From positions 1-32,563 of the forward strand of contig NZ_QVTC01000089.1 of NCBI RefSeq assembly GCF_003429085.1: a stretch of 32,563 nt of DNA, given 5' to 3'. A model generated the notes under the pieces. That model did no database searches and was not told the DNA's origin. It saw only the letters and a list, made by a program, of their open reading frames with translations. The translations under genes were made by a program, and so were the position numbers. Positions 9,070-15,457 of this stretch are shown here, in pieces. This DNA comes from Bacillus sp. V59.32b. GTDB taxonomy: Bacteria; Bacillota; Bacilli; Bacillales; DSM-1321. The first letter of the stretch is position 1. Each line of letters begins with the position of its first letter.

Positions 9070-9348
9070 ATGTCCATGCGACTTGATAAATTTTTAAAGG
9101 TTTCCCGCTTAATTAAGCGCCGTACCCTTGCAAAAGAAGTAGCGGATAAAGGAAGAGTATACATTAATGGCCAACAGGCGAAAGCAAGCTCAGTGGTGAA
9201 GGTCGGTGATGAATTGTCCGTGCAGTTCGGCCAGAAAAAAGTAACGGTTGTCATCAATCGAATCCAGGATACAACCAAAAAAGAAGAAGCGGCTGATATG
9301 TACACTGTTCTTAAAGAAGAAAACATGGCTGAGGAGAATCGCCTGTAA
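9070..9348 (+). CDS. rqcP: RqcP (YabO), S4-domain ribosome quality control factor
   Basis: A small RNA-binding protein, 92 aa, made of an S4 domain (about residues 3-60, MRLDKFLKVSRLIKRRTLA and VYINGQQAKAS). In B. subtilis RqcP works with RqcH on stalled 50S subunits to help tRNA translocation during alanine-tail synthesis. GGGAGG at 9057-9062, 7 nt before the ATG at 9070, supports the listed start; Met3 (9076) is an alternative that would match the B. subtilis N-terminus. It is 16 nt downstream of yabN and probably cotranscribed. Confidence 0.95.
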   Translation: MSMRLDKFLKVSRLIKRRTLAKEVADKGRVYINGQQAKASSVVKVGDELSVQFGQKKVTVVINRIQDTTKKEEAADMYTVLKEENMAEENRL

Positions 9349-9355
9349 GGGCTTG

Positions 9356-9383
9356 TTCTAATTTTCGAGCGGACACATATACT
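9356..9383 (+). promoter_or_regulatory. Candidate sigma-E promoter for yabPQ
   Basis: CATATACT at 9376-9383 matches the sigma-E -10 (CATACANT) at seven of eight positions. The upstream TTCTAAT (9356-9362), 13 nt away, is a weak -35. yabP and yabQ are sigma-E dependent in B. subtilis. Support is moderate. Confidence 0.4.
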
Positions 9384-9414
9384 TCTACAAAATGTGTTAA
9401 TGTGAGGGATGAAG

Positions 9415-9723
9415 ATGAGCCAATATTTTGACCCGGCACAAAACAGTACAAAGGCTACAGTTCAGGAACATGATGTGGTGATGAGGGGACGCCGTTTATT
9501 GGAAATAACCGGTGTTAAGCAAGTGGAGAGCTTTGATAATGAAGAATTCCTTTTAGAAACGGTGATGGGCTTTTTATCAATCCGCGGACAAAACCTGCAA
9601 ATGAAAAACCTGGACGTAGACAAAGGAATCGTTTCTATCAAAGGCAAAATTTTTGATTTGATTTACTTGGACGATCATTCGGGAGAAAAGGCTAAAGGCT
9701 TCTTTGGCAAATTATTCAAATGA
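9415..9723 (+). CDS. yabP: Sporulation protein YabP
   Basis: A small soluble sporulation protein, 102 aa from this start, required for spore formation in B. subtilis; its molecular role is unknown. The core EHDVVMRGRRLLEITGVK, the SFDNEEFLLETVMG stretch and the C-terminal GEKAKGFFGKLFK are characteristic of the YabP/YqfC family. Two ATGs lie close together: 9409 is only 1-2 nt from the GAGGG ribosome binding site, while 9415 has a normal 6-7 nt gap, so I use 9415. The stop codon overlaps the start of yabQ (ATGA). Confidence 0.93.
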   Translation: MSQYFDPAQNSTKATVQEHDVVMRGRRLLEITGVKQVESFDNEEFLLETVMGFLSIRGQNLQMKNLDVDKGIVSIKGKIFDLIYLDDHSGEKAKGFFGKLFK

Positions 9724-10352
9724 CGTTATCCGTACAGTTTTATACTCTGATAGCGATGATTGGCATGGGCAGTTACTTTGGAGCTGCCCTTGATACGTAC
9801 AATCGCTTTTTAAAGAGATCAAAGAGAAAAAGCTGGATCGTCTTCGCGAATGATTTCCTATTTTGGGTCGCTCAGGGCTTGCTAATTTTCTATGTGTTAT
9901 TTTTGGTGAATGAAGGAGAATTGCGGTTTTATTTATTTCTCGCTCTTTTATGCGGTTTTTCCGCCTATCAAGCGCTACTTAAGGGTTTGTTCAACAAATT
10001 TTTGGAGTCGATGATCCATTTTATCGTCGCGACTTCAAATTTTATTGCAAAATCATTTCAAACTCTCATTTTTCATCCGATAAAATGGGTAATAGCTAGT
10101 ATTTTTTTTCTATTGGTTAGTCTCGGAAAAGGTATTTATGCACTGTTCGGGCTTCTTGTAAAGATGATACAATCAGTATTAGGAATGGCGATACGCCCTT
10201 TTGGCTGGATACTAAAAGGAATTTGGAGCTATTCCCCACAATTTGTAACGAAAAATGTCGAAAAATTTTATAAGAAGCTTACAGGATTTCTTTATAGATT
10301 CAAGAATGTTATTAAGAGCATAGTAGCGAAATGGAGAAACAAATCTGATTAA
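9720..10352 (+). CDS. yabQ: Spore cortex biosynthesis membrane protein YabQ
   Basis: A 210-aa membrane protein; B. subtilis YabQ is needed for cortex formation and localises to the membranes around the forespore. Four or five hydrophobic segments are visible: about residues 3-22, 42-62, 68-90, 125-150 and possibly one more. The C-terminal half has amphipathic helices and a basic tail ending KWRNKSD. The start overlaps the yabP stop in an ATGA junction, indicating translational coupling and joint mother-cell expression. Confidence 0.92.
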   Translation: MTLSVQFYTLIAMIGMGSYFGAALDTYNRFLKRSKRKSWIVFANDFLFWVAQGLLIFYVLFLVNEGELRFYLFLALLCGFSAYQALLKGLFNKFLESMIHFIVATSNFIAKSFQTLIFHPIKWVIASIFFLLVSLGKGIYALFGLLVKMIQSVLGMAIRPFGWILKGIWSYSPQFVTKNVEKFYKKLTGFLYRFKNVIKSIVAKWRNKSD

Positions 10353-10363
10353 GGAGTGGTAAA

Positions 10364-10750
10364 ATGGGCAGCGTCAGGAAAAAGAAAGTGACACAAATCG
10401 AATCCTCTTATGTCTTTCAACAAGAAAGAAAAGTACAATCTGTTGAAAAAAAGAAGCGCGGCTTAAGACGCCGGCTGACTTTCTACGCGGTTTGTGCTTT
10501 TGTCCTTTCTATCCTGGCTGTTTCCACTCTCCTAACACAAGCGGCTACTTTGAAGGAAAAAGAACATAAGAAAGAGCAATTACAAACCAAGCTGGCGAAG
10601 CTTGAAAAGAACGAAGAGCTTTTAAAAGAGGAAATCACCAAATTGAACGATGACGAATATATAGCGAAATTGGCCAGACGGGATTACTTTTTGTCTGATA
10701 AAGGGGAAATTATTTTTAACCTGCCTAAAAAAAAGGAAGACAGTGACTAA
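10364..10750 (+). CDS. divIC: Cell division protein DivIC
   Basis: A septal protein that joins FtsL and DivIB in the divisome and supports septal peptidoglycan synthesis. The protein is 128 aa. It has a basic cytoplasmic N-terminus, one membrane segment (about 37-60, FYAVCAFVLSILAVSTLLTQ), then a leucine/charge-patterned coiled coil (about 62-95) and the LARRDYFLSDKGEIIFNLP motif of the FtsL/DivIC family. AAGGAG lies 7 nt before the ATG and overlaps the yabQ stop. Confidence 0.95.
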   Translation: MGSVRKKKVTQIESSYVFQQERKVQSVEKKKRGLRRRLTFYAVCAFVLSILAVSTLLTQAATLKEKEHKKEQLQTKLAKLEKNEELLKEEITKLNDDEYIAKLARRDYFLSDKGEIIFNLPKKKEDSD

Positions 10751-10769
10751 TATTGACACTGTTTTTTTC
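10740..10769 (+). terminator. Rho-independent terminator after divIC
   Basis: ACAGTG (10740-10745) pairs with CACTGT (10757-10762) across an 11-nt loop, followed by seven T. The stem begins inside the last divIC codons, and the downstream arm contains the -35 box of the yabR promoter. Confidence 0.75.
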
Positions 10770-10787
10770 CTTTCGTTATAATATAAT
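10753..10787 (+). promoter_or_regulatory. Consensus sigma-A promoter for yabR
   Basis: TTGACA at 10753-10758, 18-nt spacer, TATAAT at 10777-10782; a second TATAAT overlaps at 10782-10787. The -35 box sits in the loop and downstream arm of the divIC terminator, a compact terminator-promoter overlap. The yabR start codon is 41 nt past the second -10. Confidence 0.85.
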
Positions 10788-10827
10788 GTAAGTGATTTCT
10801 AAATTTCTAAGGAGGAACATTTTTTTT

Positions 10828-11280
10828 ATGTCAATCGAAGTAGGCAGCAAGTTACAAGGGAAAGTAACAGGCATTACAAATTTTGGAGCGTTCGTTGAAT
10901 TGCCGGAAGGTTCAACTGGGCTTGTTCATATCAGTGAAGTGGCTGACAATTATGTAAAAGATATTAACGATCATCTTAAAGTCGGCGACCAGGTAGAAGT
11001 GAAAGTCATTAATGTTGAGAAAGACGGCAAAATTGGCTTGTCTATCAAGAAAGCTGTAGACAAACCGGAAGGACAACAACAATCTTATTCCGGGCGCCCA
11101 CGTCAGGGAAGAGGGAACGACAGCCGTTCTAAAGATTTCCGCTCGAAGGGGAATTTCCAGCCGAAGGAAAACTTCGATCAAAAGATGGCTCGTTTCTTAA
11201 AAGATAGTGAAGAACGTTTAACCTCTCTCAAGCGCAGTACCGAAACAAAACGGGGAGGCAGAGGAGGAAGACGCGGATAA
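10828..11280 (+). CDS. yabR: S1-domain RNA-binding protein YabR
   Basis: A general-stress-type S1 RNA-binding protein, 150 aa. Residues 5-72 form one S1 domain (GSKLQGKVTGITNFGAFVEL, GLVHISEVADNYV, GKIGLSIKKA). The rest is a long low-complexity basic tail rich in Gln, Ser, Arg and Gly, ending in RGGRGGRRG. The tail looks longer than the B. subtilis one, as far as I recall. AAGGAGG lies 12 nt before the ATG. An in-frame upstream start at 10792 falls right next to the promoter -10 and is unlikely. Its target RNA is not known. Confidence 0.93.
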   Translation: MSIEVGSKLQGKVTGITNFGAFVELPEGSTGLVHISEVADNYVKDINDHLKVGDQVEVKVINVEKDGKIGLSIKKAVDKPEGQQQSYSGRPRQGRGNDSRSKDFRSKGNFQPKENFDQKMARFLKDSEERLTSLKRSTETKRGGRGGRRG

Positions 11281-11337
11281 CCTGCTGCTGAAATAAAGGT
11301 ATAGCCATTTTTTCATTTGAAAAATTTATATGATAGA

Positions 11338-11371
11338 TAAAGGCAGACTCCCGGGAGTCTGCCTTCTTTTA
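11338..11371 (+). terminator. Rho-independent terminator after yabR
   Basis: Perfect palindrome with arms AAGGCAGACTCCC (11340-11352) and GGGAGTCTGCCTT (11353-11365), then CTTTTAG. The stem would be about 11 bp once the central CCGG loop is left open. Confidence 0.85.
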
Positions 11372-11403
11372 GTGCTAAGTGTAACTTTTACAACTTGATG
11401 GCT

Positions 11404-11500
11404 GTCCAGCTACGACATATAGGACGTGATTTGTGCCGATGTCACCGCAGGACGTGCGGCCTTAGGCGATGTTCCTTTTACAGGGCGCTTGCGCTTTTCT
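11404..11500. repeat. Dispersed intergenic repeat, third copy
   Basis: CTACGACAT..AGGACGTG matches unit 1 of the repeat at 146-300. The block GCGATGTTCCTTTTACAGGG with its GCGCTTGCGCTTTT end matches unit 2. It lies between the yabR terminator and a small membrane protein gene, and it has no coding potential that I can support. Confidence 0.65.
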
Positions 11501-11561
11501 TTAGGTCTGCAAAGAGTGAGATGTCAATATATATGAAGAAAGCTGCCTTTTAAAAAAGGAG

Positions 11562-11813
11562 GTGTATCTGATTTATTATGTGATTGCTTTATTCTTGCTC
11601 TTTTTGTTGTGGCTTTTTCTTGCTCACAGGCATGGATTTACTTCTTCGCAACTTGGGCCACTCATCATTTATGTAATAGGCGTTTGCATACTCACCGCAG
11701 GAACTTTGTTTTTTGGAATTTTTTATGTGCTGCCCTTTATTGTTTTAGGTTTTGGATTAATGGTTGTCGCACTACTGATCGGTATTGTCGCATGGCTTTT
11801 CAATAGAAAATGA
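11562..11813 (+). CDS. Small hydrophobic membrane protein, function unknown
   Basis: An 83-residue reading frame almost wholly composed of hydrophobic stretches: about residues 2-20, 32-52 and 56-78, with a short polar loop (AHRHGFTSSQ) after the first and a basic C-terminus (NRK). I do not recognise the family. A strong AGGAGGTG at 11557-11564 overlaps the first GTG, so translation probably starts a few codons later, at CTG 11568, ATT 11571 or GTG 11580, none of which is ideal. It is not part of the core Bacillus gene order that I know at this position. Confidence 0.6.
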   Translation: MYLIYYVIALFLLFLLWLFLAHRHGFTSSQLGPLIIYVIGVCILTAGTLFFGIFYVLPFIVLGFGLMVVALLIGIVAWLFNRK

Positions 11814-11816
11814 CAT

Positions 11817-11872
11817 AGATAGCGGCGGGTGGGACCAATGACCTCACGGTTAAACCTTATGCTCTAGCCGCC
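11817..11872 (-). pseudogene. Degenerate tRNA-Met relic
   Basis: Read on the minus strand, the segment runs GGCGG, CTAGAGC, then GGTT.A, CCGTGAGGTC, GGTCC and CCGCCGCTA. These blocks follow the Bacillus elongator tRNA-Met in order (as I remember that gene). The first part of the D arm (about 14 nt), part of the anticodon loop including CAT, and most of the T loop are missing, so it cannot fold as a tRNA. The acceptor ends GGCGG and CCGCC still pair. B. subtilis has functional tRNA genes in this same yabR-spoIIE interval, which supports the reading. The alternative is a plain hairpin. Confidence 0.65.
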
Positions 11873-11966
11873 GCGCAATAAATCTTGTATTGCCAGGCAG
11901 AATTAATTGTCAACCGTAATTTTAATATTTTGTCGTCCAGAAAGTTTAATTTATGTATTCCACCTT

Positions 11967-12010
11967 TTATCCACAAAAAAAAGATAAAAAATCTCCTTTT
12001 CTTATCCATA
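11967..12010 (+). promoter_or_regulatory. Pair of DnaA boxes upstream of spoIIE
   Basis: TTATCCACA at 11967-11975 is an exact consensus DnaA box. TTATCCATA at 12002-12010 is an 8/9 match in the same orientation, 35 nt downstream. Chance occurrence in AT-rich DNA is possible for either one alone. Confidence 0.5.
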
Positions 12011-12083
12011 CGATACTTGCTTACACAATCATTCCTCTTATTTTCTTTAGAAATCTGTTCAGTTATGCGTAATTGGAAAGAAA

Positions 12084-12151
12084 TTAGTCGAACTTTTCAT
12101 ATTTGCATTTACAAGATTGTGACAAAATTATAAACAGTCGCTATTTATAAT
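12084..12151 (+). promoter_or_regulatory. Spo0A-type sigma-A promoter of spoIIE
   Basis: GTGACA at 12119-12124 and TATAAT at 12146-12151 are separated by 21 nt. This over-long spacing is the hallmark of the Spo0A-activated spoIIE and spoIIG promoters of B. subtilis. TTAGTCGAA at 12084-12092 matches the Spo0A box well, and TTTGTCACA (minus strand, about 12119-12127) is a weaker one overlapping the -35. The start codon is 33 nt past the -10. Confidence 0.75.
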
Positions 12152-12184
12152 GAAACACAACTAATTGAAATGGGAGTGTTTCCA

Positions 12185-14656
12185 ATGGAAAAGATTGAAC
12201 GAAATGTAATAGAGCCCATGGCCGATGTTCAGTTACAGAATGCCAAAACAGATGCGATCAATTGGTTCAATCATCTTCAAACGAAGGCAGAAGATGTTTT
12301 TTTGAGAAAGGGATTTGTACTGTTGATCATCGGTTTCTTACTGGGACGAGCTCTAATTCTTTCTCAACTTGCTCCATTTGGCCTGCCATTTTTTGCAGCC
12401 GTATACATGATGCGACGTGATAAGGCACCTGTCGCATTGGTTGGGCTAATAGCGGGAGCGATTACGGTACATTATTTAAACGCCATTACGGTCTTTATAT
12501 CCGCCTTTCTCTTGATGCTCATATATAAAGTGAAAAAACCGGGGCTGGAGGGACAATTTAAAACGATGTCCATCTATGTGTTTGTTTCGCTTGTCCTTGT
12601 CAATTTAGCAGAGCAATATATCAGTGCACGCAGCATTCAAATATATGATGGGATGATGATAGGAGTGGAGGCAGGCCTGGCGATGATTTTAACGCTGATC
12701 TTCATTCAATGCCTCCCGCTTTTGTCAGTTAGAAAAAAAACGCAGGCATTAAAAACGGAAGAAATTATAAGTATCATCATTTTACTTGCGTCGGTTATGA
12801 CCGGAACGATTGGATGGACTATCTATGACCTATCCTTAGAACATATATTATCCAGGTACCTAGTCCTGTTATTCGGGCTGGCTGGTGGAGCAGCGATCGG
12901 TTCCACGGTTGGTGTCGTCACGGGCTTAATTTTCAGCCTCGCTAGTGTCACAAGCCTCTATCAGATGAGCCTGCTTGCCTTTTCGGGGCTGCTTGGCGGG
13001 CTTTTAAAAGAAGGCAAAAAGATTGGGGTTTCGTTTGGCCTTTTGATTGCTACCCTTTTAATCGGCTTATACGGAGAAGGTTCGAACAATATCATGCTTA
13101 CCATGTATGAATCTCTATGTTCAATCATGCTTTTTCTGTTAACACCTTCTTCGATCATCGGTAATGTTGCCAGACATATCCCGGGAACATCGGAGCATTC
13201 CAACGAACAACAACAATATATGAGGAGAATGAGGGATGTAACCGCGCAAAGGGTTACCCAATTTTCAAGTGTGTTCGAAGCATTATCGAATAGCTTTTCA
13301 CAAATAGATGAACGGGGCCAAGTGGACGAGGATGAAAAAGAATTAGACTATTTCCTGAGCAATGTTACGGAAAAGACCTGTCAAATGTGCTTTAAAAAAG
13401 AACAGTGCTGGTCCAATAATTTTGATACAACATACGCTAGTATGCAGGAAATCATGCACCAGCTCTATGAAAACGATGGCCAGCTTCCGCCGAACACGGC
13501 CAGAGAGTGGGGAAAATATTGTTCCCGGAGTCCGCAAGTGATTGCGGCCATTTCGCAAGAATTAATGTATTATCAGGCCAACCAAAATTTGAAAAAGCAA
13601 GTGAAGGAAAGCAGGAAATTAGTCGCGGACCAACTTCGGGGCGTGTCGGCCGTCATGGACGATTTTGCAAAGGAGATTCAGCGGGAGAGACAGAACCACC
13701 ACCTCCAGGAGGAACAAATTTTAGAGGCGATCCAAGACTTCGGCTTACATATTGGACATGTAGAAATTTATAACCTCGAACAGGGAAATATCGATATTGA
13801 GATGAGTATCCCGTATTGTCATGGAAGAGGAGAGTCAGAAAAACTTATAGCGCCGATGCTTTCAGATATAGTGGGAGAAACAATCGTGGTACATTCAGAA
13901 GAATGTGCTGCCTACCCTAGTGGACAATGTCATGCTGTATTCAGATCCGCGAAAAAGTATACCGTAGAAACAGGGGTGGCTCATGCGGCCAAGGGAGGAG
14001 GGCTTGTATCAGGAGATAGTTTCACCACGATGGAAATTGGCTGCGGCAAGTATGCGTTAGCCATCAGTGATGGAATGGGGAATGGAGAAAGGGCCCATTT
14101 CGAAAGCACGGAAACACTGAAGCTGCTGCAAAAATTTTTACTATCGGGAATAGAAGAAAAAATTGCGATTAAATCGGTGAACTCTGTATTGTCTTTGCGA
14201 ACTACGGATGAAATTTTTTCCACCCTTGATTTGGCAATGATCGATTTACAGGATGCAAAAGCGAAGTTTCTCAAAATATGTTCGACCCCGAGCTTCATTA
14301 AAAGAGGCGATAAGGTAATAAAAATTGAATCCAGTAATCTTCCTATCGGAATCATTCAAGAATTTGACGTAGATGTCGTCTCGGAGGAGTTAAAAGCCGG
14401 CGATCTGCTGATTATGATGAGTGATGGGATTTTCGAAGCGCCGAAACATGTTGAGAATTTTGACTTTTGGATGAAACGAAAGATAAAGGAATTGCAGACC
14501 GATGATCCCCAGGAAATAGCAGATATCTTTTTAGAAGAGGTTATCCGGTCAAGGGGGATGATAGATGATGATATGACGATTGTTATTGCAAAAATAGAGC
14601 ATAACACTCCAAAGTGGGCATCAATCCCGGTCAATGCCTTCCGAAAAAGAGCATAA
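12185..14656 (+). CDS. spoIIE: Stage II sporulation protein E, PP2C phosphatase
   Basis: Links polar septation to sigma-F activation: it interacts with FtsZ and dephosphorylates SpoIIAA in the forespore. The protein is 823 aa, near the B. subtilis length. Residues about 35-330 hold roughly ten membrane segments, followed by a regulatory/oligomerisation region with Cys residues (CQMCFKKEQCW). The C-terminal PP2C domain has metal-binding Asp611 (SGDSF), Asp629 (SDGMGNGE) and Asp747 (MSDGIFEA), all intact. ATG 12185 has GGGAG 8 nt upstream; an in-frame ATG 15 nt earlier lacks a ribosome binding site. It is driven by a Spo0A-type promoter and followed by yabS and yabT. Confidence 0.97.
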   Translation: MEKIERNVIEPMADVQLQNAKTDAINWFNHLQTKAEDVFLRKGFVLLIIGFLLGRALILSQLAPFGLPFFAAVYMMRRDKAPVALVGLIAGAITVHYLNAITVFISAFLLMLIYKVKKPGLEGQFKTMSIYVFVSLVLVNLAEQYISARSIQIYDGMMIGVEAGLAMILTLIFIQCLPLLSVRKKTQALKTEEIISIIILLASVMTGTIGWTIYDLSLEHILSRYLVLLFGLAGGAAIGSTVGVVTGLIFSLASVTSLYQMSLLAFSGLLGGLLKEGKKIGVSFGLLIATLLIGLYGEGSNNIMLTMYESLCSIMLFLLTPSSIIGNVARHIPGTSEHSNEQQQYMRRMRDVTAQRVTQFSSVFEALSNSFSQIDERGQVDEDEKELDYFLSNVTEKTCQMCFKKEQCWSNNFDTTYASMQEIMHQLYENDGQLPPNTAREWGKYCSRSPQVIAAISQELMYYQANQNLKKQVKESRKLVADQLRGVSAVMDDFAKEIQRERQNHHLQEEQILEAIQDFGLHIGHVEIYNLEQGNIDIEMSIPYCHGRGESEKLIAPMLSDIVGETIVVHSEECAAYPSGQCHAVFRSAKKYTVETGVAHAAKGGGLVSGDSFTTMEIGCGKYALAISDGMGNGERAHFESTETLKLLQKFLLSGIEEKIAIKSVNSVLSLRTTDEIFSTLDLAMIDLQDAKAKFLKICSTPSFIKRGDKVIKIESSNLPIGIIQEFDVDVVSEELKAGDLLIMMSDGIFEAPKHVENFDFWMKRKIKELQTDDPQEIADIFLEEVIRSRGMIDDDMTIVIAKIEHNTPKWASIPVNAFRKRA

Positions 14657-14660
14657 TCCC

Positions 14661-14690
14661 GTATAAATTCTCCCCTTTTGGTTAAGGATG
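14661..14690 (+). promoter_or_regulatory. Weak sigma-F-type promoter candidate for yabS
   Basis: GTATA at 14661-14665, 15 nt, then GTTAAGGATG at 14681-14690. The -35 and spacing fit sigma-F (GYATA-N15-GGNNANAMTR), but the -10 has two mismatches. If real, transcription would begin near the loop of the hairpin at 14670-14713. Confidence 0.3.
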
Positions 14691-14713
14691 GTAACACCAA
14701 AATGTAAGGGGAG
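14670..14713 (+). promoter_or_regulatory. Hairpin occluding the yabS ribosome binding site
   Basis: CTCCCC (14670-14675) pairs with GGGGAG (14708-14713), and TTTTGGT (14676-14682) pairs with ACCAAAA (14696-14702). A 5-nt bulge on the 3' side and a 13-nt loop complete the fold. The 3' arm is the AAGGGGAG ribosome binding site of yabS, 6 nt before its ATG. The absence of a T-run argues against a terminator. Confidence 0.6.
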
Positions 14714-14719
14714 ATTGTT

Positions 14720-15457
14720 ATGAAACCAGGAACACTGCGTCAAATCTTACTTATAACCGATGGCTGTTCAAACCAGGGAGAGGACCCGGCTGCAGTAGCG
14801 GCACTAGCCCGGGAGCAAGGCATAACTGTTAACGTGATCGGAGTCATGGAAAATGACGTAATTGATGAGAGCGGCATGAAGGAAATTGAATCTATCGCTC
14901 TATCGGGGGGAGGGGTAAGCCAAATTGTTTATTCTCAAGCGCTGTCCCAAACCGTGCAGATGGTGACGAAGAAAGCTATGACTCAGACGATTCAGGGAGT
15001 TGTTAATAAAGAACTGCAACAAATATTAGGGAACTCTGTAAAAATGGAAGACCTTCCGCCGGAAAAACGTGGAGAAGTAATGGAGGTCGTGGACGAACTC
15101 GGTGAAACGAGTCAATTAGAAGTGCTGGTACTTGTCGATACAAGCGCGAGTATGAAGCACAAGCTTCCTACGGTAAAGGATGCGCTTTTGGACCTGTCCT
15201 TAAGCATGAATGCCAGGATGGGGGATAATCAGTTTTCTGTGTTTGTATTTCCCGGGAAAAAGAAGGATGTCGAAAAACTGCTCGATTGGACTCCAAAACT
15301 TGAAGTGCTGACAAAAATTTTCCCAAAACTCACGACTGGCGGTATCACTCCAACAGGACCGGCCATTAATGAAGCTCTCGATTGCTTCAATAAAAAACGC
15401 TCATTAAGGGGATTGTTATCAGATGATGATGAACAATACTTTGAGGAATCAGTGTAA
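14720..15457 (+). CDS. yabS: YabS, vWA-like protein with permuted half-domains
   Basis: A soluble 245-aa protein matching YabS of B. subtilis in length and order; its function is not established. The MIDAS metal-binding signature DTSAS is at residues 140-144, and the second MIDAS region (GGITPTGPAINEAL) is near 212-225. The N-terminal third (LRQILLITDGCSNQGEDP, then GITVNVIGVM and IESIALSGGG) looks like the C-terminal half of a vWA domain, so the halves appear in reversed order. The ribosome binding site AAGGGGAG is 6 nt before the ATG but is buried in a hairpin. The end overlaps yabT by 35 nt, which suggests coupled translation with the kinase. Confidence 0.92.
   Translation: MKPGTLRQILLITDGCSNQGEDPAAVAALAREQGITVNVIGVMENDVIDESGMKEIESIALSGGGVSQIVYSQALSQTVQMVTKKAMTQTIQGVVNKELQQILGNSVKMEDLPPEKRGEVMEVVDELGETSQLEVLVLVDTSASMKHKLPTVKDALLDLSLSMNARMGDNQFSVFVFPGKKKDVEKLLDWTPKLEVLTKIFPKLTTGGITPTGPAINEALDCFNKKRSLRGLLSDDDEQYFEESV

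Larger units (their letters stand above)
11873..12184. other. Regulatory region upstream of spoIIE, no gene
   Basis: AT-rich stretch without a supportable gene. It contains a consensus DnaA box at 11967-11975, a near match at 12002-12010, candidate Spo0A boxes and the spoIIE promoter. A short reading frame at 11885-12133 lacks a ribosome binding site and overlaps the promoter elements, so it is not called. Confidence 0.6.

Noticed and set aside
11885..12133. 82-codon frame upstream of spoIIE
   Set aside because: No ribosome binding site, low-complexity AT-driven composition, and it overlaps the Spo0A and promoter elements.
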